Below are positions 24,914 through 36,714 of a DNA stretch of 64,000 bases, in pieces. A program made the position numbers and the translations under genes. The notes under the pieces were generated by a model. It did no database searches, was not told the DNA's origin, and saw only the letters and a program-made list of their open reading frames with translations. The stretch is taken from assembly GCF_040581485.1 (NCBI RefSeq), contig NC_090128.1, positions 9,362,001 through 9,426,000 of the forward strand, given 5' to 3'. The DNA is from Linepithema humile (Eukaryota; Arthropoda; Insecta; Hymenoptera; Formicidae). How positions within the stretch are numbered: position 1 is the stretch's first letter; every line of letters begins with the position of its first letter.

Positions 24914-25452
24914 TGCACGACCCTTTCTCGCGATTGTTCGTGCGCGCCAATTATTTCGGTCTGTGTGCAATGCGGCCTATACAAAAGCGAAACGCCGTGT
25001 TTTACGGGCAATTTTGTAGAGAAAAAAAAGGAACAAGAGGCACTAAGAGGCGCTAAAGACGAATTTCGAACACGCTTCTTTGAAGTACTTGAAGCGTGAA
25101 TGATCCGTCTATCGATTTGCTTTCTGGGTTACCACCTGTCGTTCGCCGGGATTATGCAAAGTCCCGACCAACAGCGGTGGACCACGGAGAAAATGTGTAA
25201 TTAATCAGCGGATATTGTTGAACACTCTCCGCGACGGTTGCGCGCGCGCGAACGCGCGTTTTACGATCATACTACTACCGCACAAAGAGCGCTGTCACTT
25301 TCTCGCGACGCTCTTTTAAAATACCGGACGGTTCCAGGTTACGAATATTGCGGTTGCTGTGTACGAAAAAAAAAATAAAAAAATAAAAAAATAAAAATGT
25401 ATAAAAATACAATAGATGTGAGAAACTTTTGCGATCAACTTGTTACGCTTAA

Positions 25453-25622
25453 CGCTTTCATTCCTAAATTATTTAATAGCTTCAAAAATTGTATTTGTTA
25501 TAAGAAAAAGCTTTTTTCTTATCTTTGGTTAGTAAATCTATTGGAAATGGAAAAGATAGCTACAATATTTTATTTCATAATTTTAAATACGTAGCCATAT
25601 GGTTACAGTGGGAGCGAAAGGG
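25453..25622. mobile_element. Second possible TTAA-flanked MITE
   Basis: TTAA at 25449-25452 and 25623-25626 flank 170 bp. The ends are CGCTTTCATTCC on the left and GGAGCGAAAGGG on the right, 9 of 12 matching as inverted repeats. The AT-rich interior has no transposase. The match is weaker than for the element at 21 kb, and two chance TTAA sites are possible in such AT-rich DNA. Confidence 0.4.
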
Positions 25623-26395
25623 TTAAAGAATTATCTCGAGGAATATTGTTCTCGTTTTAAACGACGGACAGAGAACGGCTCATGGCATTTGTTTCATGTG
25701 ACCGTTGGTTTCTCTCTCGTGCAAACAAAGCCAAAACCTTTTTTTTCTCGTAACTGCTTCCCGAACTGCCGCAAATTGCATTAACTCCTACTCGCGGCGA
25801 GGCCTCTTCAGGAAGCTGATGGATGGCAAATATTACGCAACAACGATACGTCGATGTAGTCATCGCGCAGGAGACGCGTTCGGACGATAGAAAGTTGAGT
25901 GTCCCGTGGGCATACAATTACAATAGCAGCGATACGCTCCTGTAATGTCGGAGGTGCGGATAAGTGCCGTGAAGAAGCGAAGGAAAGAGAGGCGAGCGTT
26001 TCATCCATAATACTGAGAACATTACAATTCTCGCTACTTATTTCATTTGAGCGCAACGTAAAAATACGATCTCGACGAGAAATTACGCAAGGAAGAGGAG
26101 CTGCACCGAGTATCTCCAATAAAACACTGATGATTCCCGCGATTCTTTTTCAGCGGTTGTCAAGGGTCAAGCGTTTCCAACGCTCGTCCATAATCTCGGC
26201 AGTAATGAGTACATCGCGACGAAAAATCTGCACATCGCGATAGTATGTTTTATATGTCGAAACAAAAGCCGTGATAAAAGTCAATGCGTGAGTCAACCGC
26301 GTCGCTTCGCGAGCCCTCAGGAAATCGTGTAAACTGCCGGAGAAATAACGTGTGAAGGTTCATCGGCGGCCGACGGAATTAATAATTTATCGAGA

Positions 26396-29300
26396 ATGTC
26401 GTCGCGCTGCGCAACAGAGGATGATGGCCGGAGAAGGATCCAGTTCAGCAAGGACGAACGCCTGCATCTGTTGAACGTGATGAGCCAGTATGCGCCACTG
26501 CTAGATGACAAGGATGTGTCGGTGTTTGATCGCCGGGAAATCTGGCGCGCGATCGAGCGGGATTTCCGTCTGGCGGGTTTTATCGGCAAGACCTCGGCGC
26601 AGCTGAAGAAATACTGGCAAAACTACAAATACCATGGCAGAAGAGTTCAGACGGTAAATCGCGTGCGTGCGCGTGTGTGTGTCTGCGTGTCGTGGATTTC
26701 TCACATGTACGACGCACGCATGAAATCTGCGTCAATGGATGGATCTGAAATTCGTCTGTTAAACGACGCTCGTCTTCTTTTTTTTCTCCGCCGCGACTCA
26801 CCTTCGGCTGTCTGTCTTATCGCGGCTCTTTCTCTCGCTCTCGACTTTTCTATTTTTCTTTCCGCCGAGAGTTCAAAAGTGGACGAGAGTAAGAAACTCG
26901 TGTAAGATAATTAGTTAAACGTAGAACGGCTTGCGCTTTATCGGACGGTTCATTAAGCATCATAAAAAACAATGATTTTTATCCGATCGTTTTTACCTTT
27001 TTGCTCTTTTTTTTATGTCTTACTGAATTTACGATGTCATCAAGGCACGCTCGTGCCAAAAATGCTTGAGTATTTGCCAAAGGTCATTCCGAAACTGCGC
27101 TTACATCTTTCTTATTGTTTTCTGCTTACCGCAAACGTCATCTCACCGCAAATATATTTATCTCTGCTTGGATTCGGAATAAACAATAACCAATTAGACA
27201 CGCACCATAAATTAAATTGTGGAAAATCACGCAGGATATAAGGAAGTGTTCAAACTTAACGTCGCGAAGAGAAATGGATGAGGTGCTGCATCCGGAAGTG
27301 GCCGGAAACTGTAATAATTCTGTAACGACGAAGATCGCCGAAGGATCAACCATTCCCTGCGTTCCTTTTCATCCCGACACATCGCTGCGGAACGTTGTCG
27401 AATCAGGATGTCATCAGCGTCAGATATACGAGGATAATGGAACACTCTTCCGGAAATTAAGTGCCACGCCAATCCCCCCAACCGGTATGCTCTGTGCTTA
27501 TCGCGCCTCTTTGAAGGAATGCTTTTAAAGTTCCTCGCGACATTAATGCGTCAGTTTAATTCGTCTGCTTTTTCCATTTAAGTTATAATTATAAACTTTT
27601 GCAGATTAAGGTCGTTTAGCAGCTTGATGTCATAGTCTGAATTGTAATATGAAAGACTTCCGAAATTATATTTGATACCGCGAATATTAGGAAAATCTTT
27701 TTATCAACAATTAACAATAAATAATATCATATTGACGATGTAAAATAAAAGAAGTGACAATTGACTCATGGTTCTAATTATAACGTCATTGTTTCAGAAT
27801 AGCCAGTTCCAAAAAATATCTCGAACTTTTCAATCTCTTAGCGTGTGTCGCGATAATAAGCTACTTCCGGGAAAAGACTCGGCCGTTTTTAAAAGGCTCT
27901 AAGTTTTATTACGCTTCTTATCCTTATTACGGCTGCACTCGCTTATCGTCGTCGTCGTCGTCGTTCTAAAGAATATTTTGTGCCTCTTTAAACCTGTCAG
28001 GCTCTCGTGAGTCGATAAGCTTTCCCCTTTAGATTCGTTCGATCGTTCCGAGACCGCGGCCGGCTTTTATCATGACTCGATATAACGGCGAAGTTCTTTA
28101 TCCTTCTTATTATTCCGCTCGTTTATCGCAATTCTCGGCGAACCTTTCAAATCTTGCTATGGCTATTAACCGTGTTTCGAAAAAAGGATCTCTTCGGTAG
28201 CATCTGCCATTTCATAATCTCATTTGATCGAATGTTCTCCGATATATCATTCTTATTCGTTTCATATCAATTGATATTCTTAAGAAATTTAAAAGCAATC
28301 TATTCAAAGAATCATAGAATTATTTTTTTTTTATAAATTCTGTATTATAAAAAAAAAATTATTAAGTTGCGAATATTGAGAGCGTAGATAAGCAATTTTT
28401 ATCGATAGATACTACAAAAGCTCGCGGTTTTTAGATTTAGATTCACTTGGAAAGAATCGATTCGACGCGGAGATCTCGCAGAAAAAGAGATCGAGTAAGG
28501 TTTATGGGGAATCAAAGTCATCAGGTGTGATAGACCGTAAGCTGGAGAAACCAATAGGCACCGACGTGATAGTATCTAACACAGACATCTCGGACAATAG
28601 TGTGACTGTGTCAGTGATTTGCCCTGAAAGAACTCCCGAGCTTTTCACCAGGAATCAGCCGAAAAGAAAACGCGAAGACGATGCGTCACTAGATAGATCT
28701 TCTTTTCAAAGCAGCGTCTCTGTCACTTTAGGTGAAAAACTTAATTTAATTTCTGCAGTTTGCTTTTCTTTGCCAGTTACGCGCTCTGTTTGAAGGATTT
28801 ATCAATCCTTACATTGTTATTATAATGCTCCTTTTTATTTTTCATTTAAATTGTCAACGATACAGAGTTCTTGATTTGATTATTTATGCAATTGGTTTTC
28901 GAATGGAGTATTTGTAAAATGTAATAAATCTTAATCTAGTGAAAATGGCATTTCATCGGAAAGAAAGATATTGACGTTATTTTTTGCGCTCCGTGGCTTT
29001 GATATAAATCCATCTTTGCACAATCTTGAATAAAAAGATCACAAGAAAGAAACTCGAAATTGCAGACAAATCGTTGGCATGTCGCAGCAACAAAAAATTT
29101 CATTTCTCCATTTAACCACCAGCTGCATCGCCGAGCAAGAAACGCAAGGACGATGATCACTCCATTTTCCCGGCCGCTGCTGGCGCGGCGAAAGGACGCT
29201 GCTTCTTGCTGCAGCCCCGACAGACTGATAATCACGGCGAAGTAATTAGCGACAGAGGGAATATGGTTGAAAAGCGTCGGAAATTGGAGCCGGCTAAGAA

Positions 29301-30423
29301 AAAACCTGTCATTTTACCGTCGAAATATGCGTCACGAAGCGAAGTCTTGCACTCAAAATCAGCGAAAAAGATTCCTCCTCCGGTTATTAGCAGATCCGAA
29401 GAAAAGACTTTTCCGGGAAAAGATTCCGCTGCATCTTTTCGTGTTCAAGACATTGAGGATACGACATGCTATCAAAGCGGATGCGAAGAATCAAAGATTC
29501 ACGAAAACGCAACGTCGCGAAATCATCGCGAGGACGACTTGAGCGAAACCGATACTACGGGAGCGCGCACTTTACTCGAAGATGCGGGATTATGGGATCG
29601 GGATACGGTCGGTGTGCTCCAATCGGAACTGCGGGACGAACTGGGTTACCGGCTGATGCTGCACCGGCTGGAAGTATGCGATTTTCGAAACTCGCGAGGA
29701 AGGGATTCAAGCGACTACAAGGGACGATTATGTTGCAGACCGAGGAGAAGCGGCTGAAAGTGAAAATCGCTGAGATGGCTATTCAGGAGATTCGATTCAG
29801 GATTCAGGCACTGAACGAGGACATTCGACGTGCGGACGAGCTGCACGAGTTGCATCTGGCACTTGCAACGGCTCAAGCGGTAAGCCGGGTCGGATCCGCG
29901 AACACGATATTGCGAAAGCGCATTCACTCGGGATACTGTCATCCGCAGTCAATGGTTCCATTAATTTTTTTGCGCTATGTGCGCGAGCTGCACTCATTCG
30001 ATTTTTCACGAGATATCCGATAATCCGACGTCTCGCGTACGAGCGTAGAATTTTTCCACCTATCGAACATAAATAATCGTCAGGGAAAATATTTTTTTCA
30101 GAAGCATATTTCCACAGAGACTCATAACTCACTTTATGATATGGCATAAATGTAATATCGACGTTACGCGGCGAAATGCTTTTCGTAATCACGATATTAT
30201 TTTAAATAATGATCGTATTGTTAGGTAAAAAGAATTCTTTGAATTTTAAACTTGCCTGCGTTAAAAAATTTTTTAATAATATACGTGCGCACAAATTAAA
30301 AGCTTGATGTACAGATATTACAAATCGTAGTTTTATATAGGGAAACAGAAATGTTTATATTTTATAGACTTGAAAAAAATTTCACTCTTACCTCAGCAGG
30401 ATACTCGAGGGCTGCATGCTTAA
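26396..30423 (+). CDS. Myb/SANT-like (zeste-type) DNA-binding nuclear protein
   Basis: Probable transcription or chromatin regulator. Exon 1 (26396-26653, 86 residues) encodes a Myb/SANT-like domain: QFSKDERLHLLNVMSQYAPL, then an IWRAIERDF helix, then TSAQLKKYWQNYKYHGRR. Trp and the QLKKYWQNYK helix are the family signature (Myb_DNA-bind_5 / MSANTD). Exon 2 is 27235-27484 and exon 3 is 28525-28731, joining ACG|gtaaat, ACCG|gtatgc and TTAG|gtgaaa in phase. Exon 4 starts at 29123. Exons 3 and 4 carry nuclear-localisation-like PKRKREDD and PSKKRKDDD. A C-terminal coiled coil (EEKRLKVKIAEMAIQEIRFR and on) is in a different frame. It is reached either by removing 29608-29711 as a 104-nt intron (463 residues) or across a frameshift. 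The coil ends at 29879 (GCG|gtaagc) and a short last exon at 30400-30423 supplies the stop. Without the frame change the protein ends at 29757 (449 residues). Confidence 0.75.
27947..27964. repeat. (GTC)n microsatellite
   Basis: Six tandem GTC units in the second intron of the Myb/SANT gene. Confidence 0.85.
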
Positions 30424-30975
30424 AGATCTTCTGCTAGAAGCGAACGGCGACTCTGCGAAGAAAAATGGGTGCATCGGAAAATACGGAAAAGACGGATGTG
30501 TGCTTGAAGTTATTTTTATTAATCACCATCATATCGCATGTCACGATGTCGTCATTTAGAAAAAACGCATGGGACCATACAAAATAACAATGCGCTTAGA
30601 TTTTTGTAGTAACCGAGCAACGTCTCGAGGTCGCGTTTATTTGTTGCGTTCGCTCTCTGCTTTTCACTTCTTTTTTTCTTTTTCTTTTTTTTTCTCTTTT
30701 TGTCGTGTCTTTCGCAAGATCAGAGCAAATGCAACCCATTTAACGGATCGTCGATTGTACAACAAACTACGGAACAATAATTTTTATATCACCTAACAAG
30801 ACGCCTTTCATCCCATCAGCACCGCATTCTCCCACTATCGTATCGTCGAAGCTTTTTCCACCCCTTGTTAGACTCTCCGCCATCTCGCTCCTTCTCCATT
30901 TTCTTCGCTCCATACTTAGTGTTTCTTCTCGTATTTAGTGATTGTTAATAATTATCACAGAAAGTTCGTAAAACA

Positions 30976-31059
30976 ATGATGTTGACGTTTATTAAGTGTA
31001 CGTGTACTCTGTTGTTCGTGTTTCTCCTTTTGTACGCGCGAAGTGGATGCAATGTTCAG
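30976..31059 (+). CDS. Possible first coding exon with a signal peptide
   Basis: ATG at 30976 (context aaaacaATGATG) starts 28 codons. They read as a signal peptide: a short polar start, the hydrophobic core LLFVFLLLY, then ARSGCNVQ. The frame ends exactly at CAG|gtatgcgtg, a good donor, in phase 0. This pattern is typical of a first exon of a secreted or Ig-type surface protein with a very long first intron. I found no following + strand exon in the window, so the product is unknown. A chance hydrophobic run is the main alternative. Confidence 0.35.
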
Positions 31060-34001
31060 GTATGCGTGTGTACGCGTGTGTGTGTGTGTGTATTCATGGG
31101 CGTGTCTCTCGAGAGTGTACATTATGCTTTTAGACGGAAAAGTTTTGCATGTTGCTGCAAATATAGTAACAGTAGTTAGCGTTAGAGTACATACTAGCGG
31201 TAATAGTAGCGGTACGACTAGCGATAAGTGTAACGGTACACATTAGAATAGCCTTCGTGCTTCGCAGCGCTTAAGAATAGCAATATTACTATTAGTAGAA
31301 TATACTTTTCTCTTTATTTTAACTTTAGCATCGAAAAAGTCCTTTTTTTTCGAGATCGCCGGTGCGATAAAACGAATGTGAAAGAGAGATAGAGAGAAAG
31401 AGAAAGAGAGAGAGAGAAGGTAATTGTGGAGAGAAATGTCGGAAAAAACTGACGCTTATTTTCCACGCGTATCTCTGCTCAATTCCATCGCAATTCCGTT
31501 ACGTTTGTCGTCTCCCAGAGCGCTTGTACTCGCAAGTGACTACCGAAGGAAAAGTATGAATAATTCACAACATTGACCGTCGTATTTACACTTTGCAATT
31601 TCGCAATGTAGTCGGGACAGTATGTATAATTAACCGGTTAATTAAGGGTGAAGCTTAACATCCGCACATAGAGACTATCTCAAAACTATTTCACTTTTCC
31701 TTTTTTATCTACGAATTTTTTTTTACACCGCTTACGTGTTTTTAAAGAAAATATAATTACATGGTATTTTTTAAATTATTATTTAAAAATGTTTAATTAA
31801 ATTTAATTATTTTATTTAATTTTTAATTAAATATTATAACAATAAATGCATAAAATTCTGGCAAAAGGATTATTGGAATTAATTGTTGAATAAATAAAGA
31901 GTGGAATTTTGTCGATCATTTTTGTGTTTGAAAATTAATTTAAAAATTCATTTTGAATTGTCAAGAACGATTTATGGTCCGATATACTTGCTAAGAAGAA
32001 ATCGATTCCAGAATCAAAGTATTCATTAAATGAAAGGAGTGATAATAGTTCCGAGGCACTCTACATAATCGCATTGATGCTCTTCTTACGTCAACCTTCT
32101 ATAACTCACAATGAAGTAACGCCCTAAAGCTATTTTTACGTTGCCGCGGTAGATACACTGATTCATGTACCTTCGAGATAACCGACACTTCCCGGAGGAG
32201 TGATATAGTCAGAGTGGCTCAATAACAATCGGAAAATGGGTTATAGAAGGTTAAGCTTCACAATTCTTTTTGAGGCACGTAAAACTGCAACAGATTTATC
32301 TCTAACCATTAATAAGGATATATCAAAGCAAATGAACGCGTAAGAAATACAAAGCGCAGGTCTTGGAAATCCGCATAGAGGTCTAGTCTTCCGCGTTGAA
32401 CCGATCGAATCGAATCACCATAAACGTTCCATTTATTTTCGCGGTGCTGAAAGCGCAGGTTGAATTTGCGTGAGCGCATAAGACTGCCGTAAAAATTCCA
32501 AATCTCGGAATCATCCTAAAAATGTGGTGAGAGCGCAATTCCGTGGACGGCAGTTCGCGGACGCGACGACAGTTTTATCCTCACCGAAGTGAGCCTTTTG
32601 TCTCCGCAGCCCGTCGTCTCCGATCCGCGTCAAAGCCTTTGTCACAAATTAGCGGTGGAAGTTGTGCTTGATTGCAGTATAGAAATCCTTGGGAAAGCCG
32701 TCTGTGAAATGACTAATTTCTCATTTTCATCATAATATAACAAAATTAAATTCTTTATCGGAGACAGCGGCGACTTTAAATTAATTATTGTAACGCGCCT
32801 CAAGGGATTTAAGCGATTGCCGCGATTACGTTATACACGATGAACGAATACAAGTACGAATGCGACGATTGCGGCTTGTTTGCTGAATTAAATTTGCATC
32901 GAGAACTCTTATTTCACAGCCATTAGCGCTATCGAAATGCGATCGAGCCGAGTCCTCGGCAGTTGAAATTATGTTAAATTGTAAAAAATTAGCTGCACGA
33001 CGATGCAACAGATATCCTTTCGCACTGATCTCGCTTAAATTAAATATGCAAACCCGCTTAACGAATACAAATGGAATGATTATTCGGTCCGATAATTGCG
33101 TAATGATCTCGGGGAGGATTCGCTGCGATTATTTTTTTACTTGTGTGTCTTTTTTTTTACTTCCGTTATGCTGATCACGTTCAAACTCATTAATCATTAA
33201 TTACCAACGTTAATGACACCCGCTCGCGAAAAAGATGAACCGCTCCGAGATGAACGTGGAGAAATTGGAAAATCTCGCCTCGAACCAGGCGCGCGCTGCG
33301 CTTTTTGATTTCCTTCCGTCCTCCTTTACCAGCGCTTTCTGTTCGTCCATCTTTTTTGTCCCCGCCTCTCCCGTTCCCCTTACCGCTCTTTTTTGCGAGT
33401 TATGAGAGACCTTCGGCTCGTACAAAGCGTTCACTACGAGAATTTATTTAACACGAAAAGCATCTAGGATTTTTACTAAGCGAGATTCGAGGCTCTTACA
33501 CGTATGCTTCTCGTTGAAAATTGTAAAAATTGCTTAAGACGACTTTTTTTATTTAGTAACCCCTTATACGAAGATAAGTAAACTTAACTCGACGCACGCC
33601 CTCCTCGTTCGCGTACGTCTTCTCATCTCTCGCGTCTCCGTTCTCTGCCCTGGTCGGGAGGGGTAAGAGCTCATCAGCGGGTTTAACTTTGCGCCAGAGC
33701 GGAAAAACAGTTCCGGCATTTAAGAAAATAACTAGCATACCGCGTTTGCGCGCACGCGGGGTACTCGCGGATATTGGAAAAGCTGAGCTGGCTAAAGCTG
33801 ATGGATTATTTCTTTTCTCATTAAACGCTTCTAAAATCGCTCTCCATTGTGGCGCACAGTCACTTCCTGCCGGTGCAATATTCTCCCGCCTGACACACGT
33901 CGCCGGCGAAGATCGATGTGCGAACGCCGGCGATAAAAGTCCCGCTCGCGGAAATTCGCTCGCCCTGGTCGAAGCCTGGTGACAACGATGTTCTCCTCGT
34001 G

Positions 34002-34024
34002 TTTTTTTTTTTTTTTTTTTTTTT
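34002..34024. repeat. Poly(T) tract, 23 nt
   Basis: An uninterrupted run of T. It could be a retroposed poly(A) tail on the minus strand, but no recognisable element body adjoins it. Confidence 0.8.
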
Positions 34025-36684
34025 GCAATTTTTGACGCAATGATGCTGCAGGGATGCGTCAGAGACGCGTGATAGAAAAATAGAACTTTCAATCGCCGCG
34101 ATAACTCGTAAAAGTGAAGAATTGTAGAAAGAGATGCTCTCTCTCTCTCTCTCGGTGACATGATCGCTGCGGGAGATCATCGTCAGCACCCTCCAGCTCG
34201 ACCATTTCCATCCGCATCATCATAGTAATTCGTTACCTCGCGCTGCTCCAAGTCGAACGGGTATGCATACCGCTCACAGCTTGGATTGAGTTGCACCAAC
34301 AGTTTACTTCAACTAACTTCAGGTTCAGTGATTCGCTATCTCCAGCTAGATTATAATCCTACGCGAATTTAGTTATGCGAATCCTTTGATAAATTTGGAA
34401 ATGGAATTTGATTATGTAACACTGTTGAAATTAAGTTTGGCAATGAAGTTTCAGCAAAGTAAGTTTCGCAAATGCAAACGATTAATAAAACATTTTCCAA
34501 TTAATTTAAAATATACACTTTACATTAAGCAAATTTCAGACTTGAGCTTGAATTATTAAGGTATATAGCCAAAAATTTAGTCTCCAAGTTTATCAGAATG
34601 CACGATCTGTTGAAATTTGCCGCAGAGCTTTTCGGAAAACTCTGCGCAAACAGAATGGGAGTGTTATAAATTTAGGTTAACTGATGTTCGTGCAACCAGC
34701 TCTTAACTCTCAACAGCAATTAAAAACCTCCTCCACGACCAAAGTGTTCCACGATTATTGCTAGAGTTCAAGTGATATCCGGACTGCGTTCGCAGCAGAC
34801 TTTAAACGCGGCTGCATCCATTTCTTTCGGACAGGTCGGAGTGAGCGGAACCAGCCATAACGTTCCGTTTGCACTTATTTTCCCTGTGGGAAAAATCACT
34901 TCTGTCTCTCGTCGCGTCGAAAAATTTCTCACTCCGACTTGTCTGAATCGGGACGCGTCTGAGGCATGCTACAAAAAATATTTCATGACCGTTCGAGTTG
35001 CATCCACAGTTCCGCGCGGCTAAGCATGCACGCGAGCCGTTATCGCAAGAATATCGTAAAGTCTTAAAAAGTAGAGTGTTATCAGCAAGAATGTAGATCT
35101 TATGTAATACAGTGACAGTAATGTAAAGTCGAGTTTGAAGCCTTACCTCAAGTATCTTAGTAACGTAGAAGTATAAAAATAACGAGCTGACGATTCGTCC
35201 GGAGTTCCCCATGCGAGTAACTTTCAAAGTAAGAGACTGAAAATGCACAAGTATGTCAAGCTACTGTGATAAGGTTGAATCTTTTAAACCGCAAGATATT
35301 TCCCTAGATACTACTTCCTTATAGCGCTATAATGGTGATAACAATAGTAATATATTTCTCGAAGAATATAAGTCTACGCGTACGAACGATGAAGAGTACA
35401 CATTCAGCTAAATTATTTCTTGCGTTGCACAACCAAATCCGTGGAATATTATTTTAAATTGTTTCAGAATTTATAGATATGAAATATTCTGCCATCAATT
35501 TTGCGAGTTTAATTGAAAAAAATTCATTAAATTTATGATTTATGTTATTTTGACTTATTTTGTTACATAGAAATAAACTATATATTTTTTTAATTGATAG
35601 TATACAATACTTGTATTAATTTCTAAATTGTAGAGGTTTAATCGCGATTTAGCAAAAAAGAAAAGGAAAAAGACTGAAAAAAGATTAAGATCTTGATAAC
35701 TATATAACGAATATGACGCTTACGAGCAAGACGCTGAGAGCGAGAAATGATATGAAATTTTTCACATTTTTGATGACAAGTTCTGAAATAAATCTCTGCG
35801 ACATAGCTCCGGGACGTAAGTAAATTTGCTCACCGGTGTAAAATACGCGTCGTGAAATACCCGTTATTTAAACGGGACTGCAAGCGCCGCAGTCTAATGC
35901 GCGCATGTACTACACGTGTTGATCTCCGCCAATATTTATATTCGCATTACGGGGAATCTTGTGGGGCGCCCCCGGGGCGATTCGCATGCTCCAAGATCGC
36001 GGATAAGTACACGTTGTTGTTGTTTAAAAGTGATTAAACGCCGGGTCGCGCGTGACAATTAAGGCGGCGCTCCGCGAGCTGCAATTTCGAGCCGACATTA
36101 AAGCATCTCTCGGTAGCGATTAGGCTTTCTTGCATGTTTCAGCGCGTGGCATTTCGCCAGCATTTGTCAGATTTTACAGTCTTGTCAGCAGAAACGCTTT
36201 GTCGCACGAATAACACTTTCTGTCTCTTCGCACCGTCGCGTGAAATATTTTTCTCGGTTGTTACCGCTCTTGCGAACCGTTTTCTTTAGGTTTACAAATA
36301 TTGTCCCCATCGTTTCGCTTTGCGAAAGCGCGTCAGCGGAAATAACAGAACGAATTTTCTCCATTGATTCGCGGTCACTGCGACAACATACTCGTATGAC
36401 TATTCTGTAAAGACGTAAATGTGTAAGTACGCGATGGATATATTGAGATATATTAAGATAACATGGCACTTTGTAATAATTTATTTGTTTACGCGCGCTC
36501 AAAATTGAGGGAAGTCCGACAACCGCAGGCGATTTTACGAGTTTCCTGATGCGAGTGCGATTTAGGGCAGAACCCTGACACCGCTGTAAAGTTCGTGACA
36601 TCGCGAAAGTTAGCGGAGCAATTCTCTCAATTGAACGAGTATCGGGAGCGGGTTCGAATGCCCTCTACCTCGATGCGATATTTC

Positions 36685-36714
36685 CGTCCGAGTATCACTC
36701 GGTCCACTCGGACG
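36685..36714. repeat. Perfect 9-bp inverted repeat
   Basis: CGTCCGAGT (36685-36693) pairs with ACTCGGACG (36706-36714). The 12-nt loop contains a third CACTCGG copy. Confidence 0.55.

Larger units (their letters stand above)
19721..26395. other. Spacer between the ZP gene and the Myb/SANT gene
   Basis: I found no reliable coding exon on either strand. The stretch contains a degenerate tandem repeat (20051-20255), two TTAA-flanked miniature elements (21042-21322, 25453-25622), a short (CG)n tract (22152-22168), an (AAT)n microsatellite (24878-24912) and A/T-rich low complexity (25368-25397). The last few hundred bases probably hold the promoter and 5' UTR of the Myb/SANT gene. Confidence 0.5.

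Noticed and set aside
33553..34161. A 202-codon minus-strand ORF
   Set aside because: It runs through the poly(T) tract as poly-Lys, shows no domain, and overlaps other equally open frames.
34802..35248. A 148-codon minus-strand ORF containing MGNSGRIVSSLFLYFYVTK and a gtaagg donor
   Set aside because: A short hydrophobic start plus a donor is suggestive, but there are no compatible downstream exons, and the body past the donor shows no coding character.
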